From contig JAGGNK010006604.1 of assembly GCA_017590115.1 (NCBI GenBank), forward strand, positions 62,001-126,000: a stretch of 64,000 bases of DNA, read 5' to 3'. Positions 10,700 to 20,729 of this stretch are shown here, piece after piece; position 1 is the stretch's first letter, and each line of letters opens with the position of its first letter. The position numbers and the translations under genes were made by a program. Under the pieces are notes generated by a model. It searched no databases and was not told the origin of the DNA. It saw only the letters and a list, made by a program, of their open reading frames with translations. Source of the DNA: Montifringilla adamsi. Taxonomy: Eukaryota > Chordata > Aves > Passeriformes > Passeridae.

Positions 10700-10905
10700 A
10701 GGGATCCCAGAATCCTGGAATGGTCTGGGAAGGGATCTTAAATCCCATTTCACTGCACTGTTCCATGGCAGGGACACCTCCCACTGTGCCAGGTGGTTCA
10801 GCCCCAGTGTCCAGCCTGGCCTTGGGCACTGCCAGGGATCCAGGGGCAGCCACAGCTGCTCTGGGCACTCAGGGCCTCGCAGGGAAGAGCTCCATCCCAG
10901 TGCTG
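10700..10905 (-). mobile_element. CR1 LINE 3'-end fragment
   Basis: Antisense: CCAGAATCCTGGAATGGTCT, CTTAAATCCCATTTCACTGC, GCCAGGGATCCAGGGGCAGC. It shares the unusual CATTTCACTGCACTG segment with the copy at 15880, so the two belong to the same subfamily. Confidence 0.9.
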
Positions 10906-10947
10906 GATCACAGTGAGCCTCCTTCACCTCAGCCCCCTGCCCCTGCG

Positions 10948-11483
10948 TGTCCCTGCCTCCCCTGAGCATCCATCCCGTGCCTTCCCAGCGGGGGAAGCTC
11001 CCCTTGGGAAACTTCTGCCAAAAGCAAAGCGGAAAAAGAATTCTGATGCACGGCACCTGAGTTTTGGCAAGGAGGAAGGTTTCTCAGGAGATTGCTGAGT
11101 GCCAGTTGCTGCTGCTGCCAGCAGAGCTTTGCCCAAGCACCGGTGGGACACGGCAGAGCTACAGCCGGAGCGGGGTCCCCGGCAGAACTTCATCCTTTAA
11201 CATTCTGCCTTCATTCTGTGTCCCTGCCTCCCCTGAGCATCCCGTGCCTTCCCAGCGGGGGAAGCTCCCCTTGGGAAACTTCTGCCAAAAGCAAAGCGGA
11301 AAAAGAATTCTGATGCACGGCACCTGAGTTTTGGCAAGGAGGAAGGTTTCTCAGGAGATTGCTGAGTGCCAGTTGCTGCTGCTGCCAGCAGAGCTTTGCC
11401 CAAGCACCGGTGGGACACGGCAGAGCTACAGCCGGAGCGGGGTCCCCGGCAGAACTTCATCCTTTAACATTCTGCCTTCATTC
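10948..11483. repeat. Tandem duplication of about 267 bp, 2 near-identical copies
   Basis: TGTCCCTGCCTCCCCTGAGC starts at 10948 and again at 11219. The copies run to TCTGCCTTCATTC at 11216 and 11483. By eye they differ only by a 4-bp ATCC repeat (ATCCATCC against ATCC). It is either a very recent duplication or an assembly artefact. Confidence 0.95.
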
Positions 11484-12060
11484 CTAAACTATCGATGCTG
11501 CACTTTGCTGGGAAATGTCAGAACAAAATAAGTAATACCTGCAATTTATTCGGGTGACATTTCAACAATACAGATTTGGAGATTACAACCCGCAGCCCGA
11601 CGCTGTTACGCTGAGTGGGGAGATTTGCTGGATTTACATAATGGGGCTGCGTAATGAATATTTATAGAATGCAAGCATTTACATAATGACTGCAAGTTAA
11701 ACATGCACAATAAAGATTCCAGGCCAATAATTTACGGACTAAGTTTAAAAATCACCTTGAAATGCATTTTATTTTTATTCCTACGAAAGGTTCAATTTAT
11801 CTCTTGTTCAGAAAAATTGAATCCGACCTCATGCGAGTCGAGGCTGTGTTGATGTAAATCATGATCATATCCTGGAATTAGTCTACATTGAGTCATTTGT
11901 ATTCAGAGATTTCAGTTCCTTATCTTTTAGCAGCAGCTTTGACAAACAATTTGAGAATATTCTAAATATGCTTGGTTAATATAATTTAGTGCTGGATGGG
12001 AGAAGCGCTGCCTGCCTGGGAGCCTCATTAGTGCCGCTGGGAATTACAGGCAGAACGGGC
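11484..12060. promoter_or_regulatory. AT-rich, repeat-free block: candidate conserved element
   Basis: About 575 bp with no recognisable repeat, lower GC than its surroundings, and many homeodomain-type words (TAATGAATATTTAT, GCCAATAATTTAC, TTAATATAATTTAG). It also holds a palindromic ATGATCAT (11860 region) and preserved CpGs (CGACGCTGTTACGCTG, CATGCGAGTCGAGG). It lies in intron 3. The call rests on composition only. Confidence 0.35.
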
Positions 12061-13424
12061 AGGAATTAGCAAGTGCAGATGAGCGGAGGCAGGAGGGAGG
12101 TGAGGGCTGCAGGCAGAATACCAACCAGGGCACAGGGGGCTCCTGCCTCCCCCGGCTGGATGGAGCCAGGCTGGCTGTGCTGGGAAGGGCTGTGGTGCCC
12201 CCTGTACCTGTGTGCCCCTGGGCACCGAGCTGCTGCTGCTGCTCTAGGAGTGCAGCACACGTCAAAGAGACTCTTGGGTAAGAGCAGCGAAGAAGTTTGA
12301 CCCCCAAAAGATGGTTTGCTTTAATTTTCATAAAAGCCGCCTCGGAATGAATGTTCCTGTATGACACGGAACCTTCTTGCTGCCTCTGGGGCACAGAGCA
12401 GCCCCTGGCAGCCCCGGGCTTGCTCCCATCACCACACCTGACAGGAGGGCTGAGCAGGAGCCCTTTGGAGCCTGTGCTCTCCTCTGCAGACCCAGCTGTG
12501 TCTGTGACTCCCCAGGGACACCCACTGGGATGGAAGTGTGCAGGCTGGGCTTGGATGGGGCTTGGAGCAAGGAGCACATCCAGGGGGGTCACTGAAAGCC
12601 CTTCTGGCTCCCTGCATTAATTCCCACAGTTTCATTTGGGTTGGGAAGCCCCTCTGAGCCCCTGGATCCAGCCGTGTCCCCAGGCACCACCTCTTCCTTT
12701 TGCCTGAGCTCCAGATGAGGATGCTCTGCCTCCCCCCCAGCCCCTGCTGCAGCCTGAGTGAAATAATTCTCCTTTTCTCCTCCTCCCTCTCCAGGAACAT
12801 CACCCCAGCTCCTTTCTGCAGCCACTCAAATGCTTTAAGCCATTAATCCAAAGTATCACCAGGGCTTCCAATAAAATTTCATTTGACATTTAGTTAAAAT
12901 CCATTTTCTGCTACAACTGAATTTTTCCTCTAGTCCCTTGATGGACACTTCAAGCCGAATTCATTGTCATTGTTCTAAAGGTCAAAAGTGAGGGTTTTTT
13001 CCCAGATCTTGCTTTGTAGAGCCAACTGTTCCTCAGGATGATGAGAGGCTGTGCAGCCCACGGAACCCTTCTTGCCTGTAATTACACAGATTTTACACAG
13101 GCTGAGGGAGCAGAGCAATCCCTCACTGCAAAGCCAGCTCTGACTGCAGAGCCCCAGTGACAGAGGCAGTGCCAGTCCTGCCTGGGACAGAGCTGGGGAG
13201 AACCAAATCCTCATTTCCAGAGCAGGGATCTCCCCAGAGCCCCTGCTTTGCTCACAGGGAGCAGCTGCAGTGGCCCTGACATCAGCCAAAACCTTTCCTT
13301 TCAGAGTGCTACGAGGAGCCAGAGGGAGACATGGAAATATCAAACAGCAGGAATGCTTTCAGTTGCCATTTTGTTCACAATTGTTCATGCACATCATTTA
13401 TTTCATTCAGCAAAACCATTCTGA

Positions 13425-13535
13425 TAAACTGTATCATGGAGTAATGGTTCAGTGGTGTGGAATGCTGGAATATCCCAAGGGAGGGACCCACCAGGATCAT
13501 AAATCCCAACCCTGACACCCCAAAAATCCCACCTG
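13425..13535 (-). mobile_element. CR1 LINE 3'-end fragment
   Basis: Antisense tail: GGAATATCCCAAGGGAGGGA, CCCACCAGGATCATAAATCC, CAACCCTGACACCCC. It belongs to the subfamily with a CCACCAGGATCAT motif. Confidence 0.65.
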
Positions 13536-13745
13536 CAACAGCAGAAGAAATGACAGCAAACTAAACCTACTGCATGCCCTGTTCCTGTGTTTAACTCTCA
13601 CGTTTCCCATTCCTAGGGAGCCCCGTGTGCTCCTCATTTCATCCTAGCTGGGATTTTACCTGGAATTGTTTGATCCCTGACTGTGATTACAACACCTGTA
13701 AGGACACAGGTCCACATTCAGGGTGCTCTGCCCTCATTCCTGTGT

Positions 13746-14356
13746 TGTGATGCCTGAAGTTTTAGCATTGATATTTCCCAGACTCTGCACTGCACTGGTG
13801 TACAACTCTGCACTTCATATAAATGTCAGCAGCTCTCCTCACAGCTCAGGCACACAGAACAATCCTTTTCCAGCCCAGAACCAAGGACACCGCTGCAGCT
13901 GCAGCCCAAAAAGTGCAAACAGCAGGGAATGGAGGAGAGCAACCTGGGAGGGTGGGACTGCATCACCTGGGGCTGGAATTGGGCACTGAACCCCAATATG
14001 GAAACAGACTGATAAAAGGATGAAAACTCCTGACCCACTGTCCATCTTGGTTTAGAGCCTGGCCAGGCTCTTGCACTGCCCAGGTGTATCCTTTGAGGCC
14101 TTTTAATAGATCCCCCTTTTCTCCTGTAGCCTGCCCAGGTGCATCCTTTGAGGCCTTTTAATAAATCCCCCTTTTCTCCTGTAGCCCTGCCCAGGTGTAT
14201 CCTTTGAGGCCTTTTAATAGATCCCCCTTTTCTCCTGTAGCCTGCCCAGGTGCATCCTTTGAGGCCTTTTAATAAATCCCCCTTTTCTCCTGTAGCCCTG
14301 CCCAGGTGTATCCTTTGAGGCCTTTTAATAAATCCCACTTTTCTCCTGTAGCCCTG
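13746..14356 (+). mobile_element. Solo LTR, ERVL-like, copy 2, with amplified poly(A) region
   Basis: Starts at a plausible LTR terminus TGTGATGCCTGAAG (13746). It matches copy 1 from 13773 and keeps the TATA-like ATAAAAGG near 14010. The segment holding the poly(A) signal is then expanded into five tandem units (see next feature), after which the expected LTR tail is lost. It is antisense to NEGR1 and ends about 118 bp from the exon 3 donor. No internal retroviral sequence is present. Confidence 0.7.
14078..14355. repeat. 55/56-bp array inside the LTR, 5 units in an A-B-A-B-A' order
   Basis: Units start GCCCAGGTG at 14078, 14133, 14189, 14244 and 14300. Type A has GTGTATCC and AATAGATCC (55 bp); type B has GTGCATCC and AATAAATCC (56 bp); the last unit is mixed. 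The alternation shows a 111-bp higher-order unit that was itself duplicated. Every unit ends TTTTCTCCTGTAGCC, a good splice-acceptor look-alike on the plus strand. Confidence 0.95.
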
Positions 14357-14473
14357 CCCAGCAGTGTCCCAGGAGCCCCCCAAAGCCCATGCCAGCCCTG
14401 CTGCCCCAGCCCTTGCTGCCCAGAGCTCGGCTGGGCACAGCTGCTGTCCCTGTGCCCCTGCCCAGGCACTCAC

Positions 14474-14599
14474 CAGAGGGGGAGATGTGTCTCCAGGAGA
14501 TGGAGGGCTCGGGTTTCCCCGTGGCCAGGCACACCAGGGTGACGTTGCTGCCCTCGTTCACCACGATGTCGCTGGAGATCCGGAATATCTTGGGAGAGA
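14474..14599 (-). CDS. NEGR1: NEGR1 coding exon 3: first half of Ig domain 2
   Basis: Read on the minus strand from 14599 to 14474 (126 bp). With a G carried over from exon 2 it gives [19 protein letters not shown], then [20 protein letters not shown] and SPS, with one G left for exon 4. Visible elements are the IgLON inter-domain linker (V-x-P-K-I), the B-strand cysteine (TLVC), the invariant tryptophan (SISW) and one N-glycosylation sequon (NVT). [18 protein letters not shown] matches NEGR1 best; LSAMP has MANGRPEPVITWRHLTP. The acceptor tract reads CTCCTTTCGTTGCAG with AG at 14601-14600; the donor is CTG|GTGAGTG with GT at 14473-14472. Entry and exit are both phase 1. FRI where mammals have YDI is a small local divergence. 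An LTR tail ends about 118 bp past the donor. Confidence 0.95.
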
Positions 14600-15879
14600 C
14601 TGCAACGAAAGGAGAGGGGTGTCAGGGGGCTCGGGGCCACCAGCAGGGACACAACACACACAGGGGCCCAAGGGACACTGCAGAACCTCCTTCAGGGCAG
14701 CACAGCCCCCTCCATCAGCCCAGGGGCTCAGCCCTGGCTTCCAAACCCCACGACCACAAGCAGCAATTTCCTGTGAGTGCAGAGCAGGAGCTGCGGGAGA
14801 GCTCCTGGAAGATGGATGCTCCTGCTGCAGGGAAGGCTGAGCTTGCTCCTGGCAGTTTGCAAAGAAGAAAAAATTGTTTTTTTCTGGTACTTTTAAAAAT
14901 TAATGGTGCTGTTCCAGCCACTCTGTGTGCACCTGGAGAAGCCGAGCTGCTCACGGAGAGGACTAAAACATGTTTATTTTACTGTTTCCTCTTGCTCTGG
15001 GGCTCGTCCGTTCCCCTAAGCCAAGTGCCTGTCCAGCTGGGGCTTTTCTCTCCCTGCTTTTGCCCCAGTGCCCTGCCTGAGCCCGTGGCTGTGCCTGTAC
15101 TCCCCTCAGGGGCTGGAGGGCAGAGCTGCCCTGGGCACAGCCCAGCTGGGTGCTGTGGCATCTCCGCTCCTGCTGCTCCTTTCCCTGAGCACACGCTGGA
15201 AGGAGCTGGGGTCACACAGACTTCAGCAAGCTGGGGACTCTCGTTCCCGGTGCTCGTGCCTCTGCATGTGTGAGCAAAGCCACCGAAAGTCTGTGGGGAG
15301 TATTTCTAATTAGCAGAGAAACTCTGTCCTTAGGGAGAGGAGTGGGCAAGGCTGACCCCAGTTCCCCTGCCCCAGAATCCCAAACACCTTCAGGACTTGG
15401 GATTTTGGGCTGCATCCCCAGCTCCCAGTGCTGATTTGATGTTTTTCCCAATTCCCTAAGGAGGCACAGGGGGAGAGGAGATGCTGCTCTCAGCAGCTCC
15501 ACTGCCCCTTTCCTCCGGGCTGGAATTAATGTCCAGCCCACCTGTGCCACTGCTCCTGCAGCTCTGGCTGCAGCTGGAGTCAGCAAAACACCTTCCAGAA
15601 CGTTCCTGAGCCCCCTGAGGGATCCTGAGCAGCTCCTTCCATGTCACACCTTCCCTGACGGGGCCGCCCCAGGGCTGGCACAGCAGGACTCCAGCTTTGG
15701 GCACACGGGGGGAATTTGCTCCTGCACACGTACTTTGTGCTCCTTCCTGTGAATCCCAGCGTTGAACACCCAAAGGAGGAACCAACACCATCAGCTCTCC
15801 TCCTGCAGCTGTTTGGAGCCTTGGGATGGCAGAGCCCAATCCCAGCTGGCAGCACTGCATCCAGCAGCTGGAACTGGGC

Positions 15880-16028
15880 AACACAGCCTGGTTTGGGCTG
15901 GAAGGGATCTTAAATCCCATTTCACTGCACTGCTCCATGGCAGGGACACCTCCCACTGTGCCAGCTGCTCCAGCCCCAGTGTCCAGCCTGGCCTTGGGCA
16001 CTGCCAGGGATCCAGGGGCAGCCACAGT
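15880..16028 (-). mobile_element. CR1 LINE 3'-end fragment
   Basis: Antisense: CCTGGTTTGGGCTGGAAGGG, CTTAAATCCCATTTCACTGC, ending GGGATCCAGGGGCAGCCACA. It is closest to the copy at 10700. Confidence 0.9.
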
Positions 16029-16104
16029 TAACTTAATGTTAATGTTTTAAAGTAAACCCTTCCCTTTTTGCAAAATGTTTTTAATTTGAACCTTCCCTTT
16101 TTGG

Positions 16105-16245
16105 ACAGGGTGTGTGACCACAGGCCTGGGGAGCAGCTGCAGGAGGAAGACTGAGGGAACCAGGGATGTTCAGCCAGGGGGAAAGATGCTCAGGAGGGAC
16201 CTGAGCTCACCTGGTTCCAGGATTGGCAGGATTTAAGCAGGTGGA
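16105..16245 (+). mobile_element. CR1 LINE fragment, more 5' region
   Basis: Sense: GATGTTCAGCCAGGGGGAAA, GATGCTCAGGAGGGACCTGA, corresponding to the CR1 stretch that reads 'TTCAGCCTGGAGAAGAGAAGG' in fuller copies. Weakly preserved. Confidence 0.55.
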
Positions 16246-16345
16246 GAGCCCTTGCTAAATGCTAAATGCAGCCCAGTGTCTTGGGCTGGAGCTGTTTGTC
16301 AGGGGTGTGACTCAGGAGGTCCTGGCTGGGCTGACAGCCCCCACA

Positions 16346-16935
16346 CTTCCACAGGGGATTCCACGGTGAATGCCACAATTCCACAAGGGATTCCACAAGG
16401 GATTCCACAAGGAATTCCACAATTCCACAAGGGATTCCACAAGGAATTCCACAAGGAAATCCACAAGGGATTCCACAAGGAATTCCACAAGGGATTCCAC
16501 AAGGGATTCCACAAGGAATTCCACAAGGAAATCCACAAGGAAATCCACAATGAACTCCACAATTCCACAATGAAATCCACAAGGGATTCCACAAGGAATT
16601 CCACAAGGAATTCCACAAGGGATTCCACAAGGAATTCCACAATGAATTCCACAAGGGATTCCACAAGGAATTCCACAAGGGATTCCACAATTCCACAAGG
16701 AATTCCACAGTGAATTCCACAATGAATTCCACAAGGGATTCCACAAGGAATTCCACAAGGGATTCCACAATTCCACAAGGAATTCCACAGTGAATTCCAC
16801 AGTGAATTCCACAAGGGATTCCACAAGGGATTCCACAAGGGATTCCACAAGGAATGCCACAGTGAATTCCACAGTGAAATCCACAATGAATTCCACAAGG
16901 GATTCCACAATGAACTCCACAATGAATTCCACACT
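16346..16935. repeat. 12-bp minisatellite, about 49 units
   Basis: Variants of GGATTCCACAAG, GAATTCCACAAG, GAATTCCACAGT and GAAATCCACAAT alternate for about 590 bp, with occasional 8-9 bp short units (ATTCCACA). GAATTC recurs dozens of times. Because the unit is 12 bp and stop-free, open frames run through on both strands (up to 300 codons, minus strand), giving four-residue peptide repeats such as NSTR/DSTR or LWNS/LWNP. No start context, splice site or homology supports a gene. Confidence 0.95.
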
Positions 16936-17454
16936 TCCCTCCAGCAGCCCCCCCTGGCAGCAGCAGGAGCTGCCCCGGCCGTGGGGGTGGCTGTCCCCTC
17001 CCTCCTGAGCCCCCAGTGCTGCCCTGACACCCTGGGGACCCTCCTGGGCTGAGCTGCCTGCTGGAGGGGCTGGAAGAGCAGGGGAGCCCTGGGTTCCTCT
17101 GAGGGACAGGATAAAATTGATTTCATCAGCGTGGGGAATAGCTGGAAATCACTGCCAGGACACAGGAAACAGATTCTTGCTCTTCTTTTTATAATTGGCA
17201 TAATAATTGGTTTTTATGAGAAATCCATCGAAAAATTAAGATGTGCTTATGAGGGTGATTAAGCTCCACTCTCACTGAGAATCCTCAGCCTCCCCTGCCC
17301 CAAACCCCCCTCTCTGCCTCACGGGCTCAGGAATTTCAGCCTGGCAGGAAAACCCCAAATTCCCATTCTTTCCTTCTCCTGTTCTTCCCACTGTAATCAG
17401 AAGGATGAAGCAACTTGTGCCTGGAGAACCACACACAGCCAGAACAGCCAAACC

Positions 17455-17525
17455 ATGGAGTTATGGAATCATTAAGGCTGGAAAAGAGCTCTAAGAACAT
17501 CATGCCCAACCACCATTTTGAGGGG
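17455..17525 (-). mobile_element. CR1 LINE 3'-end fragment
   Basis: GAATCATTAAGGCTGGAAAA, GAGCTCTAAGAACATCATGC, CCAACCACCA: antisense terminus of an older CR1 type. Confidence 0.75.
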
Positions 17526-17821
17526 GAAGAAAAGGGGAAAACACAACCTGTAATCAAAGGAAAGATTTGAGGAAAAAACCAAACCCAATGCAGGTTGCAA
17601 TGGAATAGTTAAATACGGTTAAAATGGTTCAAAATGTCAGGACTGCAGAGAATCCCCCTAAAAGCTGCACTGTGCAAGGCTCACTCTGCCAGGTGAAAGT
17701 CCTGGGCTGCAAAATCCAGAATTGCCATCGAGGAGCTGCTTGGAATGCTCCCAGAAACTGAACTGCTTCAAGGGTGAAACCTGCCCAGACTTCACCAAGG
17801 TTTCCAAATTATTTCTGTGAT

Positions 17822-18105
17822 GAAATCCCAGAATGGTTTGGGTGTGAAGGACCTCAAATCCCACCCAGTGCCACCCTGCCCTGGCAGGGACACCTCCCAC
17901 TGTCCCAGGTGCTCCAGCCCCAGTGCCCAGCCTGGCCTTGGGCACTGCCAGGGATCCAGGGGCAGCCACAGCTGCTCTGGGAATTCCAGCCCAGTCCCTC
18001 CCCACCCTGCCAGGGAACAATTCCTAATTCCCAATCTCCCATCCAGCCCTGCCCTCTGGCACTGGGAGCCATTCCCTGTGTCCTGTCCCTCCAGCCCTAG
18101 TGAAA
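17822..18105 (-). mobile_element. CR1 LINE 3' fragment, long
   Basis: Antisense. Starts AATCCCAGAATGGTTTGGGT, contains the GCCAGGGATCCAGGGGCAGC core, and extends into CAATTCCTAATTCCCAATCT and GGGAGCCATTCCCTGTGTCC. It is one of the four longest copies here. Confidence 0.92.
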
Positions 18106-18239
18106 TAAATCCTCCACCTGCCTGGCAAACCCAGGCACTGTTTCCACCCTCAGCCCTGGAAATAACTCTGATCCCCTGAACACTGAATGCCACACCCCAA
18201 ATCCCTGATTTTAAACTAAAACCAACCCTAAACATCTCC

Positions 18240-18480
18240 AAGAATGATTTCCAGCAAACTCCTTTGTGTAGTTGAGCATCTTGAGTCCTAAGTATTGATC
18301 ATAAAGAAAGATAATTGTGCTTTTTAGGGTAGTAGCATTTTTTATCAATACTTACTGAAAATGGCTCTGGTTTTCATACTTTTTATATTTTTTTCATTTC
18401 ATACTCAGATGAGCTCAATATTTACAGAGCAGTGAAATGCCCCCACCACAAACACCATTTCCAGAGTGTGTTGAGCACAG
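18240..18480. other. AT-rich unique block
   Basis: Low-GC sequence with TTGATCATAAAGAAAGATAA and a long T-rich tract (TTTTTATATTTTTTTC). No repeat or gene recognised. Confidence 0.3.
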
Positions 18481-19074
18481 GTTTTAAATCAGGAGAGCTT
18501 TTGAGCCCCCAGCCTGTGCTGGCACCAGCCCTCCCCTCTGACAATCAGTCACCAGCGGGGACAGCTCCCAACCCTTTTGCTTTTGCATTTCCATGATTAG
18601 TTCCTCGAGGCACTGTGATTGAAGAGCGTTGCCTAAAGGTCTCCACCTCCTCCTAATTAAACACAATTTGTCTCAAACACAGCAGCTTTGGCAAAGTGGG
18701 GCTGAGGAAATAAATGATGGGTGGGCTGGGAAGAGAAATGGTTTCATCTCCAGCCTTCATTTATTTCCAATTGCTGTCAGCGCCGAGGCGTGACAAAAGG
18801 TCTCACAAAAGTGGCACTTCCTGAGTTTGGGAGGAATCTGTTCCCTCTTTGATACCCGTGGCAGTAACCTCATCTCTGTCAATTCATGGGGACCATTGGT
18901 GCCCAGGACTTTATCTTCACCTGTTTGCTGTGGTCAGCTTATCTGAGACCAAGCTGAGGACATTGTCAGGGTGTGAGTGGAGAAGGAACGGTCCTGTTTG
19001 GGAATTCTGGGCCACCGGGGTGAGATCTGAGCCTGTGCCTCTCACCTTTCCTCCTGCCAGGGCACCTCAGCTGG

Positions 19075-19402
19075 AGAGTGTCCCACTGGGACACTCCTGG
19101 GCACCTCAGCTGCCCACTGGGACACTCCTGGCACCTCAGCTCACTGGGACAGTCCTGGGCACCTCAGCTGCCCACTGGGACAGTCCTGGGCACCTCAGCT
19201 GTCCACTGGGACACTCCTGGGCACCTCAGCTGCCCACTGGGACACTCCTGGCACCTCAGCTGTCCCACTGGGACACTCCTGGCACCTCAGCTGCCCACTG
19301 GGACACTCCTGGCACCTCAGCTGTCCCACTGGGACACTCCTGGGCACCTCAGCTCACTGGGACACTCCTGGGCACCTCAGCTGCCCACTGGGACACTCCT
19401 GG
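19075..19402. repeat. 27-31 bp minisatellite, 11 copies
   Basis: Unit built on CCCACTGGGACACTCCTGGG followed by CACCTCAGCTG. Lengths vary because GGGCACC/GGCACC and GCTGCCCACT/GCTCACT alternate. Two units read GACAGTCC instead of GACACTCC. Confidence 0.92.
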
Positions 19403-19764
19403 ACCACAGAGCACGAGGAGCAGGAGGTGCAACTCAGCTTTTCCCACTCCCTGGAAAAGCTTTCAGACACTCCACAAGCTCCTTTCAGCGAGCAACACTC
19501 TGCAATCAGAGCTCTGCCAACTGTTTAATCATGGAAATGGAGCCAAAAAGTTATAAAGGGCAAAAATAACGATAAAAAAAGCAACCTCCTGGTGGCTGGA
19601 GCCAAAGCCCTCCCAGCTGGGCACTGATTGCTGGCTGAGCAGGGCCCATTGCTGGGGCTCATTAACACCCAGGGCTGGGGCAGGGCTCTGCAAAAGCAGG
19701 GATGGCTTTCCCTGCAGCACCAGCACGCAGGGCGAATTGTTTCCTGGGCACTGGCACTGCCCAG

Positions 19765-19825
19765 AGGAGCTGGGGCTGCCCCTGGAATGCCCAAGGCCAG
19801 GATGGATGGGGCTGAAGGGGAATGA
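19765..19825 (+). mobile_element. CR1 LINE remnant
   Basis: Sense: GAGCTGGGGCTGCCCCTGGA, ATGCCCAAGGCCAGGATGGA, TGGGGCTG. Only the middle of the 3' region survives. Confidence 0.65.
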
Positions 19826-20494
19826 TCATAACTATGGAAACAAAGGTTAAAATAATACAAGATTTGATCTGGTAGCACCAGTGCTCCCCTGGACTCACAG
19901 CCTCACTAAGGCAAGACAAGAAGAGTTTAGCCAGGGTAAGAAAGGGACAGCTGGGTGGGGCAGGATGAACACTGGTCCGTTAAACAGAGCCTGGATAAAT
20001 CTGAATAAACCAGTCTGGACATCTCTAAAGCTCCTGGGCCCAGGAGACTCCCGAAGGTCTCTGGGATTGAGGAGCTGCAGGGTGAAAGAGGCCAATGGAA
20101 TACCAGCAAAACCCATAAATATCCCAGCACAGGGATCCCAGCAAACACCTCCACGGTGCCCAGGCTGCCAAAATCAGCCCAGCCCTTCCCTCCTGCTGGG
20201 CCCCCGCCCCCGGGCACACTGCCCTGCTCCTCCAGGAGGGGTCAAAAGCTGCTGATACTGCATAAGGACGCACACATTATCCCCTTAAAGCCCCACTGTT
20301 CCCCTTTCCAGCCACCACCTAAATCCTGCAAGGTTCGATTTCCAGCCAGCAGCGAGAGCACCACTGTTTGCTCAGCCAGAAAAGCAATAAAATGTAATAA
20401 TTCAAAACAAACTCGGATTTCCCTTCCTTTATCCTCGCAGACAGAGGAAGAGCTGCACCCAGGCTGCTGGCTGCTGAAGGGGCTCTGCAAGTTG

Positions 20495-20720
20495 GAGTCA
20501 GAAAACCAGGGAATTATGGAATTCCTGGGTTGGAGGGGACCCCAAGGATCACCAGTCCCAGCCCTGGCCTGTAGAGACACCCCAGTGATCCCACCCTGTG
20601 CTCCTGGAGCTCTGGCACTGCCCAGCACCCTCTGGGGGAAGAGTATTTCCCTAAAATCCAACCTAAACCTCCCCTGGCCCAGCTCCAGCCAGCCCTGTCC
20701 CTGTCCTCAAGGTTGGAATT
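20495..20720 (-). mobile_element. CR1 LINE 3' fragment
   Basis: Antisense: GGAATTATGGAATTCCTGGG, GGACCCCAAGGATCACCAGT, and GAGTATTTCCCTAAAATCCA followed by ACCTAAACCTCCCCTGGCCC. The last phrase is characteristic of CR1 copies reaching the deeper 3' region. Confidence 0.9.
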
Positions 20721-20729
20721 TGTACACTC

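Larger units (their letters stand above)
6998..14473 (-). other. NEGR1: NEGR1 intron 3 (complete, 7,476 bp)
   Basis: Bounded by the exon 3 donor (14473-14472) and the exon 4 acceptor (6999-6998). It joins phase 1 to phase 1. It contains a CR1 piece, a 45-bp minisatellite, two further CR1 pieces, an exact 267-bp tandem duplication, an AT-rich block and an LTR copy. The stretches 8100-9710, 9835-10695 and 12060-13420 are otherwise unique with no gene visible; 8640-9060 is AT-rich and repeat-free. Confidence 0.9.

Noticed and set aside
16299..17201. 300-codon minus-strand frame
   Set aside because: It is translation of the 12-bp minisatellite; similar long frames exist on the opposite strand, which a real gene would not show.
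20330..20345. GGTTCGATTTCC, resembling a tRNA B box
   Set aside because: No A box at the proper distance, no cloverleaf arms around it.
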